Notes: generated by a model from the sequence alone, not told the origin. A DNA stretch of 64,000 nt from Psococerastis gibbosa (GCA_963971405.1 OZ020486.1:24761419-24825418), one strand, 5' to 3'; positions 1 to 11,183 are shown, counted from the first letter of the stretch. A program made the numbers and translations.

Positions 1-110
1 GTGGTCGAGCGGTTAAAACGACGCCCCGGTTAGGCATAGATCGTGGGTTCGAGTCCTGCCAAGCCCAGTTTTTATATATCCTTTAATTTCGTTTAAATAG
101 TGGATATTTG
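1..110 (+). repeat. tRNA-derived SINE, family A, cut by the window edge
   Basis: The start resembles a tRNA head with a pol III A box (TGGTCGAGCGG) and B box (GGTTCGAGTCC). A short tail follows with a pattern near 'TATCCTTTAATTTCG'. The same head-plus-tail combination recurs near 4919, 10005 and 44230, so this is a SINE and not a functional tRNA gene. Three bases or more of the 5' end may lie outside the window. Anticodon and acceptor stems do not fold well, which supports a decayed copy. Confidence 0.7.
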
Positions 111-693
111 TAGATTTATTTATTATAGGTTATACGAATTTTCATAATGTTATTTTATTTTGCGGCGACTCGCCGTTGTTTGGAAATTTAGCCAGCCACT
201 TTCAGTGGTTAGCATCTGCAACGCTGCAATGATACAGTATTATATCCACTCCAAGTTGCTTGAAAATAAATTTGTTAATTTTCATTCGCGCGTTTTGAGG
301 TTTCACTTAAGTGACTTAGCATTTCCGCACAATAGTTGTCTCACAAAAGAAATCTTTCTTATAAAGCTTTCCACTATTGTGTTGCATAATGGATGGTTCC
401 CTGGGGGAGGTCTTAGGAGTAAACTCATTGTTAAGTATTTGGCGTTTTAAGAAACTGAATCAGCACTCATATTTCACAGATGCATGATTAGACAACTATC
501 GCATGAGCAGCAAATTATAGACCTGTCTTGGGATTTTGGCCAGACTATTTTCTTTAATTTTTATTCGTTGCATAACTGACAAGTGATTTTTGTGTAATGA
601 AACCGGTCACTCATGTGTAAAACCGTTTTGTTTCTTGAAGTACCACAAAGCGCGTATTCCACTTGTCATATTGTCTTCATTTGTGCATTAAAA
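111..693. other. no gene recognised
   Basis: AT-rich sequence. One 96-codon open frame on the plus strand (160-450) has no recognisable domain, splice context or signal sequence and is probably chance. Confidence 0.5.
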
Positions 694-873
694 AATGATG
701 AGATTTTTGTTTTAAGGAGACCATTATGTCTTATCTTAACTTATCTATTATAAATTAAGTTATAAAAATGGTAGCAGACATAAATAATAAGTCTTTACCA
801 TATTATAACTTAATTTATAATAGATAAGTTAGGTATTTACATAATAGTCTCCTTAAAATAAAAATTTCATCAC
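694..873. mobile_element. long palindrome (MITE-like foldback)
   Basis: Two arms of about 80 bases are inverted copies of each other, running from ATGATGAGATTTTT near 696 to AAAATTTCATCA near 860-872. The inner portion near 740-835 is a clean inverted repeat of TAACTTATCTATTATAAATT. The tip holds ATGGTAGCAGACATAAAT opposite AAGTCTTTACCAT. That tip resembles the TGGTAGCAGACA tip of the hairpins at 18059, 21570, 49660 and 52491, so it may be a distant relative. No transposase is present. The exact ends are uncertain because the arms continue past the TTAAGGAGAC box. Confidence 0.7.
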
Positions 874-879
874 TTTGTA

Positions 880-1497
880 ATGCCCAAATTAAGAAAATAT
901 GACAAGCGCCTTACGGATATTAAATAAAAGTAAGTCATATTATAGTATGGTACCGAATTAAATGCCTTTTAAATTGCAAATAAAATTTATGCATCCTACT
1001 TGAAAGGTACCATATCATAAGATCGACCAATAGCTTTAAAAACTCTGTTTTTATCTTTCTTTATCTTTACCTTTTTAAAAGCTATGAAATAAGAAACCGG
1101 AAAAAGAGAACCACCTTCAGTTTTTCCGTTTTTGGATAAAAAGCTCACGAGTAAATTAAAAATAAATATTGACCATGAAAGAGTCGGGGTGAAAGCAGCC
1201 AAGGGTTGGCTGGTAATTGAAAATTATCAGAGTCTTTTCAGAGCAACCTCTTCAACTCTGCAGTTCACTCTCGCACGTCTAGACTCCATAAATATTCATA
1301 ATACATTTCTTTACTCGCTTTCACTATGTCCGTATTAGTTTTTATCAATATATTACCGTATACTTGTATAAACTGTATTATTGTAGATTATACGGTATAT
1401 TAGGATAATAAAAGGAATAAAAATTAAATTTGAATGGCTGCAAATGCTAGCATCACTTATAGTACTTACTGTAGGTGTGTCGTTGGTTGTCTACAGG
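880..1497. other. no gene recognised
   Basis: AT-rich. Short open frames at 996-1202 (minus) and 1132-1338 (plus) overlap on opposite strands and show no known domain. Confidence 0.45.
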
Positions 1498-1938
1498 CAT
1501 GGGCAAATCCAGGGGAAAATTTATGGGGGGGGTCACAAGTTTTTTGTAAGTTTAAAAGGTGATTTTTTTTGTGAAAAGTTGAGTTTTATTCTTTTTTTTT
1601 AATAGCTATCTTATGAATTTAATCATTTCTTCTTCTACTTTTTCTTCTTCGGCCGGTACTCCCCTGCGCCGAAGGAATATATTTATAAATTAACAATTAT
1701 ACCCTTATAATACAAATAACCTGTGGGCCCCCAAGTTAATCAACTTGGCGGGGGCTCGCACTGTAAACGCTGTAGATGATGCAACATGTTTTCTACTTCA
1801 CGTCTGTATTAGCAAAAAACTTAGTTTTAAATTCAAATCAGTTTCATACCATTTAAAATTGTAAGTTAACGTAAAGAGTAATTATAGTAAAGTAAAATAA
1901 TTAAAGTAAAAGTAAAGTAAGTTTTAAAGCGAAGTATT

Positions 1939-2510
1939 TTAATTCAAAAGCCATTTTTTAATTTTCGTTTTTATCTCTCCTATTTTAGTTAATTTTTTAA
2001 GTTGTATGGGCAATTCATTAAAAAATTTGGTTACACTATTTAATCTATCCCTGTATTTGTTGTAGGCTGGTTTCAAATTGACCTTTCTTGGATTTCGAGT
2101 ATTGTGATGTGAATTGTTTTCTGTTTCAATGTTAAAATTCTTGTCAAAGAAGTTATATTTAATTACTTTAAACGTATAGAGTTGTTTTATGTTTAATATT
2201 TCAAGGTACTTATATTTATCATCAATGTGGTTAAATTTTTTGTTAAGTTTGTTTGACAATATATTCTTAATTATTCTATTTTGGGCATTTTGCACTTTAT
2301 TTACATAAGTGTTTTCGTCCCTGCACCAAGATGTTATTCCTTAAGTTATTACAGACTCTTTAAGGGCGTGATAAACATTTTTTATTATTTTCCTTGGCAT
2401 CCCGTATTTTAATTTATGGAGAGCTGCACTCCCAGATCGCAGTCTTTTACACAATGACTCTATATGCGATTGCCAGTTTGCCAGTCAATGGTTAATCCCA
2501 AATCATTTCA
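1939..2510 (-). pseudogene. LINE reverse transcriptase C-terminus, decayed (copy 1)
   Basis: The open frame 1939-2295 (118 residues) reads like the tail of a non-LTR retrotransposon ORF2: a VQNAQNRIIKNIL-type start, then LNIKQLYTFKVIKYNFF, then HHNTRNPRKVNL, then a basic end. Upstream to about 2510 the minus strand still encodes an LGLTIDW-like motif and a segment ending ALHKLKYGMPRKIIKNVY, separated by a stop and small indels, which matches the RT thumb region. Just beyond the stop (1860-1938) is an irregular TTTAC-type repeat, like the microsatellite tails of some LINE clades. The 5' part is missing, typical of 5' truncation. It would have served element mobility; this copy is dead. Confidence 0.75.
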
Positions 2511-2559
2511 AAACATTTCATAATAATAATAATAATATATACGTGTATTTACAATATCT

Positions 2560-3425
2560 AATCTAATTTGTACAATTTTTGTAATAGTTGCGCTCCCTCG
2601 TACCGTGAGGCGTGTGAGGGCCACGCATTATCTTGGGCTGCTATTACACTGGCAATCCTCAGTGTAGTAGCCGCCCAATCTAAGTGGTAGGCTACAGCCT
2701 TAAAAGCTTACAATTACTTAAACTTAAACGTAAACTTAAACATGACCATTTAAAAAAGCAACCAATTATATATTTTCTGTTGTTTATTCGTAGTGCTCAA
2801 GTGGGTGCTTTCAATTTGTTATTTATGTATAGGTTTATTTTTGACTTACAACTGCTTTTGACATCAGATTCTGGTTTGTTATAGATGTGCTTAGAGTATA
2901 TGTTGAATGTTGATATTGCCTTACATAGCAGACAGTTTCTTGAGCGCCAAAGAGATCATAAGGGTAGAGGAAGTGTTTCGTATGCATTAGATCTAGTGTT
3001 TCGGATATTGACATACGGACTAACGATTTTAAGCGCTATACATCTTTGAGTAAAGGAAAGTAGTTGCTTATTGTATATATATATATATATATATATTGTA
3101 TAATAATTCCGCCGGTAGTCTATTGCTAGATTTGTAAACTGTGTTCGAGTGTGTCAGCCTGGGTGTTCTTGTAATTGTCTTAAGTGCATAATTCTGTGCT
3201 GTGCGGAGTGGACGTAAGTGTTTGGTTGCAGCCCCACCCCATACTCCTAGACAGTAGCTTAGCTTGGCCTCATACCAAGCCCTATATATCTGTAATAGAG
3301 CTTTCTGGGGAAAAAATTTTGCAAGGTTGTATAGTATCATATATATTGGACGTAGACTGCTATGCAATTTGTTGATACGCTCCTTCCACAACAGTTGTTC
3401 ATCTAATTGTACTCCATTTAGGGGG
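2560..3425 (-). pseudogene. LINE reverse transcriptase C-terminus with 3' UTR, decayed (copy 2)
   Basis: The frame 3068-3430 encodes GVQLDEQLLWKERINKLHSS, then IYRAWYEAKLSYCLGVWG and LRTAQNYALKTI, the classic segment between the RT palm and the C-terminus of non-LTR retrotransposons. A TA-dinucleotide run (about 3073-3096) has expanded inside the coding sequence. The reading continues past it with NIRNTRSNA and further degraded codons to about 2720. The 3' UTR (2560-2700) matches 6557-6755 in opposite orientation. It is a different LINE type from the neighbouring copy 1. It is truncated at 3425, where it abuts the G-rich terminus of the enclosing element. Confidence 0.8.
3073..3097. repeat. 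TA dinucleotide microsatellite
   Basis: About 12 uninterrupted TA units inside the decayed LINE frame. Similar short TA runs occur at 5098-5112, 8310-8325 and 12570-12598. Confidence 0.9.
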
Positions 3426-3582
3426 GTCATAACCCCCTGACCCCCCCTGGATCCGCCACTGTCTACTGCTGGAGGGCTTTAGTCAAATATCCCGACTCCA
3501 ATGATGTAAATATCATACCTCAAAGGAATTAAAAGAGCCCCACTACGCATAGAAATGATTTTGTGAGAAATACTAGCCCACT

Positions 3583-3800
3583 GATAAATAAATAAATAAA
3601 TAAATATTGACTTTTGTGCTATTACTAAGCCAACCTAGCGGAGTTAGGGCTGCCCTCTGTTACACTCAACTAGGAAAGCCCGGGACCGCCTGCTTTACAT
3701 GCCCTCCGAAGCATGGCCAGAAAATTTAGCAAGTGTGGGACTCGTACAACAACCCTTCGGGTGAAATTCGGAGTCTGTACCACTATACTACATATCCTGA
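3583..3800 (-). repeat. SINE family B, full-length copy
   Basis: Read on the minus strand, this has a tRNA-like head (GTAGTGGTAC A box region, CTTTCACC-like anticodon loop, GGTTCGAGTCCC B box, here altered to a TACGAGTCCC form). It is followed by a conserved body (GGCCATGCTTC, GGGCATGTAAAGCAGGCGGT, CTAGTTGAGTGTAAGAG, GGGCT.TATAGCCCTAACTC, GCTAGGTTGGCTTAGTAATAG) and an AAAT/TATTT tail. Eight copies occur in this window. The anticodon-loop TTTCACC suggests a tRNA-Glu ancestor; that is inference. Confidence 0.85.
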
Positions 3801-3980
3801 TATGCTTTGACACAGGACAATTACAAAACCCAGACTCGGTAAAGGATTCTGAATTCGGTTATGCAGTAAGGTGGCACCCCTATATTCTAATGCATAGCGG
3901 CGCGCCAGTATTCATTATGAAAACTTCTGTATGCATGGTGGGACTTGGCCTACAAGTGTACTCCTTCTTCCTGAATTTTT

Positions 3981-4170
3981 GGGCCATGCTTCAGAGGGCA
4001 TGTAAAGCAGGCGGTCCCGGGCCTACCTAGTTGAGTGTATGGTTTAGCTTTTGCTATCGGGGGCCGCTGTCCTTTATTGAAGATATGAGTGTAAGAGAGG
4101 GCTTTATAGCCCTAACTCCGCTAGGTTGGCTTAGTAATAGAACAATAGTACATATTTATTTTATTTATTT
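3981..4170 (+). repeat. SINE family B, body only, with an internal insertion
   Basis: This has the body and tail of SINE-B (GGCCATGCTTC to TTAGTAATAG) but not the tRNA head. An extra stretch of about 40 bases (near 4045-4085) splits GTTGAGTGTA from the repeated GAGTGTAAGAGAGGG, and the GTGTA motif is duplicated around it. It lies head to head with the copy at 3583-3800, so together they can form a large inverted repeat. Confidence 0.8.
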
Positions 4171-4918
4171 AAAAAGTCTGTTCAATCAATCACAGTTGAT
4201 TAGTTGCGTCCTGAACTTGCTCAGTTGAACTTGTAGGCATTCGTTGCGACGCTTTCTGCATGCGAAATGTCGTCATATTTTACAAACTGATATTGATTTT
4301 CATTGCTTCACCAATAAGATAAAAAGCTTTGTGAAGCTTCATGTTGCGGCCAGTTATAAACTCAAACGAGAAATTGTTAAAATACAGAAGATTACCAAAT
4401 GGAAATGGAATGTACAGTAGATTAACAGTAATCCTTACGAGCTCTGTCTCGCAACCCACGAAGCTTTCAAAAGTGTAAATCCTGGAAAATTTCCAATCTA
4501 AAATCCATTCAAGATTCAATCCAAATTAGGATCCCATTTAATACCTACTCTCAAATTTCTTTGATCTCACGAGCTGAAACACCTGAGTATGAGAGGCTAA
4601 AGTAGCGTACAAGCAGTTCTACTGTTACGCAGATCCACACACATGTAAATCCTGAGTATTAAGAATTTATGATTATATGAACACTATATTACCATTGATT
4701 GTTGATTTCCCTTGAACTAAAACTTGTAAGAATTCATCGGTCCGGCATAGGTTTTTAGCTATAAATACCTTGAAGTAGCCTACGTACTAATAAAGTAATT
4801 TAGCTTGCAACAGTGATTGATATTAATATTCAATAACACATAAAGGCAAGGACGGTATATTGTAGCATTATATGGTATATTTAATACTGACATTACCAAA
4901 CTCTGTACTTGAGTCATG
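4171..4918. other. no gene recognised
   Basis: AT-rich sequence with no recognisable domain on either strand. The 79-codon minus frame at 4280-4519 shows no family signature. Confidence 0.45.
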
Positions 4919-5112
4919 AGTGGTCTGGCGCCGGCATAGATCGTGAGTTCGAATCCCGCCAAGTCCAGATTTTTCTTGATCCTCTGATTCCGGTTAAAGG
5001 CTGGTACTTGTGTATCCATATTGCCAAAGCGGGATTTACTGCATCTACTGTATGTCACAGTAATGTGGTATTTGAGCATATAAATTAAATAAATAAATAT
5101 ATATATATATAA
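4919..5112 (+). repeat. tRNA-derived SINE, family A, internally deleted
   Basis: GTGGTCTGGCG, then CGGCATAGATCGTGAGTTCGAATCCCGCC, then TTGATCCTCTGATTCCGGTTA match the family A head and tail, with part of the D and anticodon arms lost. It ends in an AAATA / TA microsatellite near 5080-5112, as SINE tails often do. Confidence 0.7.
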
Positions 5113-5209
5113 TGTGAATCACAGTTGTCAAGACAAACCAAAACGATCACATTTACAAAAATACAAAGTCACTAAAAATACAAAGTCAAATGTAAAGTCA
5201 CCCGATCTG

Positions 5210-5540
5210 TCATACCTTAAGTAATAGCTGATTTTTAAATAGGTTTCGTCCCATTGAGAATGGGTCAATATCATACTCATTAAATAATTTGTAAATCCTC
5301 TGCAAAGGATTCTCATAGTGACCATTAAATATAAATAGCTCTCGAGAGCGAGTGGCCCTCACGTTTACTCTAATTGGAAATAATTCCAAAATTTGTGGAC
5401 TGTCAATTAAGTAGTTTAAGACATTGTACACAAACATGCAGTCCAACACATCTCTCCTAGATTTTAAGGTTGAAAAGTTAAACTCATTCATCATTGATGG
5501 TTGAACATACTTTCTGGTACAGGTGCGGATAGTACAATGC
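5210..5540 (-). pseudogene. LINE reverse transcriptase C-terminus (copy 3)
   Basis: The minus-strand frame (94 codons from 5494; upstream codons to about 5530 are also open) encodes LKSRRDVLDCMFVYNVLNYL, then ELFPIRVNVRATRSRELF, then HYENPLQRIYKLFNEYDIDPF. This order (RR..L..C.F.Y..LN, then R.TR....F, then PL.R...L.N) is the usual C-terminal domain of jockey/CR1-like LINE ORF2 proteins. The RT core and endonuclease are absent, so it is a 5'-truncated remnant. It is not closely similar to copies 1 and 2. Confidence 0.75.
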
Positions 5541-6556
5541 TACAGAGTGAAAGAAGAATATAATATGGTAGAAAAGTGTCTTATTTTAGATTAGGCAATC
5601 AACCCATAATAATAAAATAATAAACACTAATATTTATTCGATCGAAGAAATTGAATCGGAATTTTGTTATTACACGTTCCAATTTTTCTTTGGCTCATAT
5701 TTATTTGATCGAGTATTGAACAATGTTAGAGTTTTGCATCAGATCCAGTAAGTTAAGTTTATATATTTTCGAAATGGAAATCGCCATTGGTGCTTTATAT
5801 TGAGAAGACTAATGACAGGAACTAGGAACGGTAGTTAAATATATTATGTTCTTACTCTTTGTATGGTATCTACAGGTCAACAGAGTATTTTTTCCCCCTA
5901 AAAATGGGGAACGTTTTTATTATAATAATTATTTTATTCCATAATTAATTAAATTATTAACAAAACCATTTCATCAGAGATCTGCTTTTACCCATTTTGT
6001 TTTTGCTTTTGTCGTACAGCTTACCTTAAAGAGTTAATGTTTCCACCTTAATCATGCTGTAGTCGATAGACTGGAATATTGTAACCATACAGACTTTCTT
6101 ATTTCAAATTGAAATAAAATTATTAAATAATTGAATAAATATTAATTAAAATAAAGGCCAGTTGTAATAAAATAAGTTGCATCGTATGTTATTGTTGTTG
6201 ACCTATTAATCCATTCCACTGAATGGAGGCAGCTTTAATGGCTGCTATAGCTGTATTACGTAACAGGCAAGTGCTTTTTGGATAAAATGTTTCCTTTGTT
6301 CAAGTCGGTGTTTAGTTACCGCTAAACAGTCTTTTCACATTTCACCGCCGGAGAATTATGGGTCAGTAAAAATTTAGTAAATGGCCGACGCCGGTGTTTT
6401 TATTTCCAACTGGAGAGAGATTGGCTGTGTACCTTAAGATTTTCCCCCTTTTTCTTGCCTCTTACTATTTCAGACATTACATTTTAGCAGTTGTTAGTAT
6501 GTAAGCATGTTGGTTACAGTTTAAGCAACAATGCAAACTCTGATATATTTGCTTTT
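5541..6556. other. no gene recognised
   Basis: Nothing beyond AT-rich low-complexity stretches (for example 5905-5960 and 6100-6175) was seen. Confidence 0.4.
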
Positions 6557-6755
6557 TAAGTTTTTAAATCTAAGTTGTAAGTTTTTAAGGCTGTACCACT
6601 TAGATTGGGCGGCTATTACACTAAGGGTTTCCAGTGTAATAGCCGCCTAAGATAATGCGTGACCCTCACACGCCTCACGGGACGAGGGAGCGCAGATATT
6701 ACAAAAATTGTAAACGACGAAGTATGTAAATTATTATTATTACTATTATTAATCA
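6557..6755 (+). repeat. solo LINE 3' end with strong hairpin
   Basis: This matches the 3' UTR of LINE copy 2 (2560-2740, opposite strand): ACCACTTAGATTGGGCGGCT, TAATGCG, CCCTCACACGCCTCACGG, GAGGGAGCGCA and ACAAAAATTGTA in the same order. It ends in an ATT trinucleotide run (6730-6752). A perfect 15-bp stem (6608-6622 with 6633-6647) with a 10-base loop is preserved; the other copy keeps the stem with a few changes. No coding sequence precedes it, so this is a very short 5'-truncated insertion. Confidence 0.75.
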
Positions 6756-8196
6756 TTCAACTTAATCAACTAACTTCATATAATAACTGTAATCTGTTTT
6801 ATTTTTTTTTTTTTTATTGGAATAACATAGTTTGCTCCCTATAAACTGAAGGTATTTGGCGAATCCTGCCACAAACCCCCTAATGGGGCTTACATGCAGT
6901 ATTGCTATACTATTGTATCTTATTATTTCTATTAAATGCTCCCAGTGCTGGGGGTACCGGCTGGGGAAAAAAAAATTACATATGACCTGCGGCAGGCTTA
7001 TCACGAAGTACTGTCAACGCAAGTTATAAAAATTGTCACTCTCAATTATAGGAAGTAATACTATTTATAGCTTACAGTACTGTAAGACTGAGTCCTAATT
7101 CAGGGTGCAACTTTCTTATAACTTGTGTCCACAGTTAACTTATTCCCAAGGTTACAAAAGTAAACAAAAATATTTTTAGAATCTAAAGAGCTATTTTAAA
7201 ATGGTTTACATTTTTAACCCTAGGAATTAGTAGTTAACTTGGTACCTCGTCCTATGTCATCAAAAATATGAATAATTTCTTATCTATTAAATTTTGAGTC
7301 TCTTTTATTAAACTTCTTCATCAAAATGAATTGGTATGCAGTTGACAAGCATCATCAAGAGAGAAAAAGTTATAAGCCTGCAAATGCCCGAGCTCACGCT
7401 AGATCCTGCGAGGATTAAGCTCGGCGTCGATACCAATCTCAAAGGGAGAAAACCTAACGGAATGGAAGAAAACCACCAGGAAATACTTTCTTAAAAGAAA
7501 AATGGCGGAAACTCTCCCCATGACAGAGTTGTTGGGCTACAACTCATTTCCCTTTGTTCATGGAAACGTTTAGAGAAATATTAAAGTATTATGCAGTAAT
7601 ATTTGGAGCAGATATTCTCTACCCCCTTTGGTTTCAGACTTACAAAAATTAATTAAGACTGAATTTTCATTTATAATATAAAGTAGGCTAGTTGAAATTT
7701 AACAGACAAATTTCCGATTTTTATTACTATTGCAGGCCTAGCCTATAATATCCCTCCTGCAATGTAACTAAATTTCAATTAGATGATTGGTAATCGATAT
7801 TGTTAACGGGTGAGCACATAATGCTTTCAGAACTTACATCCTTGGGCCACACCTATGAAAAGAGTCATTAATTATTCTTAAAAACTCCTCTAATTTTTTT
7901 CACTAACATTTTTTTCAAAATCAATTCCATCCACTTTTTAAAGTGATAATAAATATCATTCAATTTAAAGTAGGTGCCATTTTAATAGAGGTAGGTCAGT
8001 TGATAAAAGGGAGAAATAGAAATTGAAATTGAAAAAAAAAGCTATAGGCTACCTACATGAAATGCAATGAAAGTTGTGTTTATTAGTTTACTTTTTCATT
8101 TCGTTTCGTATACATTTCTCTCTATACCATAAATTCAGTAATCAAAACAGTTTACAGTACACAGTTGTAATAGTTTAGGGCGGATTCTATTGTAAT
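6756..8196. other. no gene recognised
   Basis: Moderately complex sequence near 7370-7570 has higher GC than its surroundings, but no open frame of note and no known family was recognised. Confidence 0.4.
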
Positions 8197-8469
8197 ATGC
8201 TCTCTATAACATTATTGTTCGTTTTATGTACCCAATCGGCGATATTCATCAATACAACAAATGTTCAATTCGATTATTTGCCCCGTAAACTCCCAGAGTG
8301 CCCCAAAGACTATATATATATATGTATACAATATATCGAGGGCAAACCGTGTTATGCGGTGAGATATTGCGGCGTTTCATTGCATAATTTTTCCTTAATT
8401 CCTATTAATTCCATTAATGAAAGAACTGGCATTAAAAGTACTTATTTCAAAATTACCAGAAGAAAATAA
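8197..8469 (+). CDS. possible small secreted cysteine-containing protein, unrecognised
   Basis: This 90-codon frame starts MLSITLLFVLCTQSAIF, a plausible signal peptide with a hydrophobic core at residues 2-10 and a polar break after. The mature part has four cysteines (PECPKDY, IYICIQY, KPCYAV, RYCGV) and an N-linked glycosylation-type site (HNFS). I do not recognise the family. Against it: the region is AT-rich, includes a TA run at 8311-8325, and a frame this long arises by chance fairly often in 64 kb. It could be an unspliced small gene, an exon, or chance. Confidence 0.22.
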   Translation: MLSITLLFVLCTQSAIFINTTNVQFDYLPRKLPECPKDYIYICIQYIEGKPCYAVRYCGVSLHNFSLIPINSINERTGIKSTYFKITRRK

Positions 8470-10004
8470 TTCAATAATATAAATTTAGACTTTCGAACAT
8501 GTAACATCGAATACACATAATATATGCGCCTACATAGTTTCATATTCCGTAATAAGTCGGCATTTATTTATTCACTCCGCAGAATTGTATAGAATGTAGA
8601 GTGGTATGATAAAAAGATTCACTGCGGTATCATTGGAGTCTATAGGTAACTAAATTAACGTGATTCTATTTCAGGTAAGGCAGTATCAAACAAAAGTTAC
8701 AATTCGGGAGATCCCAAATGACATGCAGAACAAGGGAAAGTAGCCGCTGATTCAGCATGAATTATTCACATAGCAGCAACACGGATTTCATCCACCTTCT
8801 GCTTATGGTGAATAATCGGGATGTGACATTCTTAACAACAGCGACAACAACAAAATTGTTATAACTAGAAGATTTTAAGGGTGGTTACAAGATGACTATT
8901 GAAGAATAATACCGTGTGAGAGTGTTAAAATAGCACGGGAACCGGTCCAGGGAACGCCAAGAGGCGGAAAAGGTGAAACAAACCAGAAGAAAAATGCACA
9001 AAAAAAAAAGTCGCGGCTTAGCGGCAGTATTAGAGGTCCTTAGTGTACGAGTATGTGATCCACAAAACTCAAGCCTCTCTTCAGATCATGTACATTTTTC
9101 GCATTTTACTAAAGATTTTGTGGAGAAGGACATTTATTTTTATTTTTGCGCTACAAAACTAAGTCATCACTACTTTCGTGGTTTGAACAATGGTTTAACA
9201 ATTTTTTTATAATATTATGCCTTCCAATCGAAACACCAGTAATAAATTTCTCGGGGAATTATGCTTTCAACACGTATGTACCCCTGGACTTTTGGGGCCC
9301 CGGCTGGTGACAATTTGCCATGACATTGCCACATTTGTCACAATAGAAGGTAATTATTGACAGTTAGCCTAGCTACCATACACATTATAAACTTTGAAAA
9401 TATCCTATATAGGAGTCGATTGTACAAAATGTGTTAGGTATACCATATCGCTGACAATGCTTGGTACGCTTGCAAAACTGAAGTGGAAGCATTCACCCAA
9501 CATGGGGTCCAGCAATTTAATAACACTATAGTATTGTACACTGGGAAATGTGACCCGTTGGAAATTAAATTTGGGATTTTCAGCTTTGCCGGGGAATTAC
9601 AACTGCGGGTCTGCATGATGAAAAGAGAGTGAGTCGAAAAGCGTTAGTGATTTGGACCTGGAAAGGATAATATCGTATTACTATGAAATGGCGGCCCAAC
9701 ATGGAGACCGCCTTCCCACCTTTTCCTAATTTCTGACCTTTTCCTTCACCAGGCCACCGATCTCCCTTCTTACGTCTCTAGGGACCAGAAGTGTTAGGTT
9801 TAATAGGTTCATTTCCTTTATTTTGACCTTCAAAATTTCTTTCTTGCTATTAGCAGCTTAGCCTACTACTAAGAAGGGTCATTCAATCGAGATTGAGCTG
9901 ACCCTTTTTTAATTCGAGCAATTTTTGTAGTTCACTCGAAACAACCTTCCCTTATTCCTTTAGTTTATTCGGTACTATGGCGAGACTCATTGATTTCGAG
10001 ATTT
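8470..10004. other. no gene recognised
   Basis: Short frames (8973-9212 plus, 9434-9616 minus) show no recognisable domain. No repeat family shared with other parts of the window was found here. Confidence 0.4.
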
Positions 10005-10110
10005 GAGGTCCAGCGGTAAAGACGACGCCGCGGATAGGCGTATAAAGTAGGTTTGCATCCCGCCAAGTCCCGTTTTTTTTCATATCCTCCTATTTCGGTT
10101 ATAACGATTA
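10005..10110 (+). repeat. tRNA-derived SINE, family A
   Basis: GAGGTCCAGCGGTAAAGACG is followed by GACGCCGCGGATAGGCGTA, GGTTTGCATCCCGCCAAGTC (B box) and the family tail CATATCCTCCTATTTCGGTTA. The tail after the tRNA head is conserved with 1-110, 4919 and 44230. Confidence 0.75.
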
Positions 10111-10962
10111 TCTCTTCAACCAAAATTGTCCGTGTTAGATGTACATAGTATACCTAGGTATATCATATAATACTGCAATATATGGTATACTCCCTGCTTT
10201 CAACTGATTTTTTTTTGGTGTATTGTAATATCAAAAATTGTTATACTCGTATCTACTCCTCTAAGTGTCCCCTACTTGCAGTACCAAACAGTTCTTGTGA
10301 CTGTTATTACATGGAAAAAAGTTAAAAGAAATTTATGCAAAGTGAGTTTAAATTTCCTTTGAGACCAATTCAAATTTTAAGTTTTAAGTTGTTGATCTTC
10401 CTTAATTAGCATTTCACCTCTCCCCTGCTCCTTGGCTCCAACATAAAGAGAGGGAAGTTTGGCAGCATCAGTTGAAAATCTTCATAAAGTTCTTCGAAAA
10501 CCGGTCCTAGCCGTACAGTGGGAGAAGACTGAGCTAAAAGGGTTAAATTATCCCAAGTTCTCCCAAGTCGATGGCCATACAAACAAACGCAAGAACGGAA
10601 GTTAGATATAATTATGGTGGAAAGTTGGACGATAGATGAGAGAGAGAGGGGGGCCCGCTCTTATCAACACCTTGTAAGACCCCTAATCTCTGACAGTAGC
10701 TCCGTTCAACTTCGAACCCCAAATGTCATGGCCGGATATTGGTCAATCCGTATCCCCACTTTATTTCCGGTGGCGCCATTATTTAAATTGAAGTGGTTAC
10801 CATGTAACTTCCACTGCTCAAAGCTCTAGAATTGATGATGTAATCATTGATTTTAATCAGAGGATGATTGCAACGCGAATATTAACAGTTGTGAATTTTT
10901 TACTCTATCAGCGACCTAGACCGGCAAACAGTAGAAGAATAGGGCATCTTGTAGTGCCTAGA

Positions 10963-11060
10963 ACAGGGGCTGGCAACATTTTTAGCAGCTGAGCCAAATT
11001 TCGAAGAAAGCAGATTTAGATGTGGTAGAAGAGCCACAAATCCAAAAGTTATAACAACAA
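10963..11060 (+). mobile_element. hAT-like terminal fragment
   Basis: CAGGGGCTGGCAACATTTTT followed by GAGCCAAATTT and AGAGCCACAAA resembles the left end of hAT miniature elements (compare CAGCGGTCGGCAACC at 24568). No matching right end (GTTGCCAGCCCCTG) is visible downstream, so it appears truncated. Confidence 0.45.
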
Positions 11061-11183
11061 AATTGATTGCAATTAACTGTCCCTAGCAACGCCCTGGCAT
11101 AATCAACCATGGACTCATTTGACTCTAACATTCCAGTGATTCATTGTTTTTCCTTAAGGACTTTTTATGGATCCAAGCCTATT

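Larger units (their letters stand above)
1498..3461. mobile_element. G-rich-ended DNA transposon remnant filled by LINE insertions
   Basis: The left end reads CATGGGCAAATCCAGG and the right end, reversed, reads CAGTGGCGGATCCAGG. G runs follow each end inward (near 1523-1533 and 3420-3448). The flanks TCTACAGG (1490-1497) and TCTACTGC (3462-3469) look like a decayed 8-bp target duplication, as in hAT elements. Almost all of the interior is two LINE tails on the minus strand, so the original element was short and was later broken up. The link between the two ends is inference. Confidence 0.4.

Noticed and set aside
1..75. Functional tRNA gene
   Set aside because: The tRNA head is followed by a tail shared with three other copies and does not fold as a full cloverleaf, so it is a SINE.
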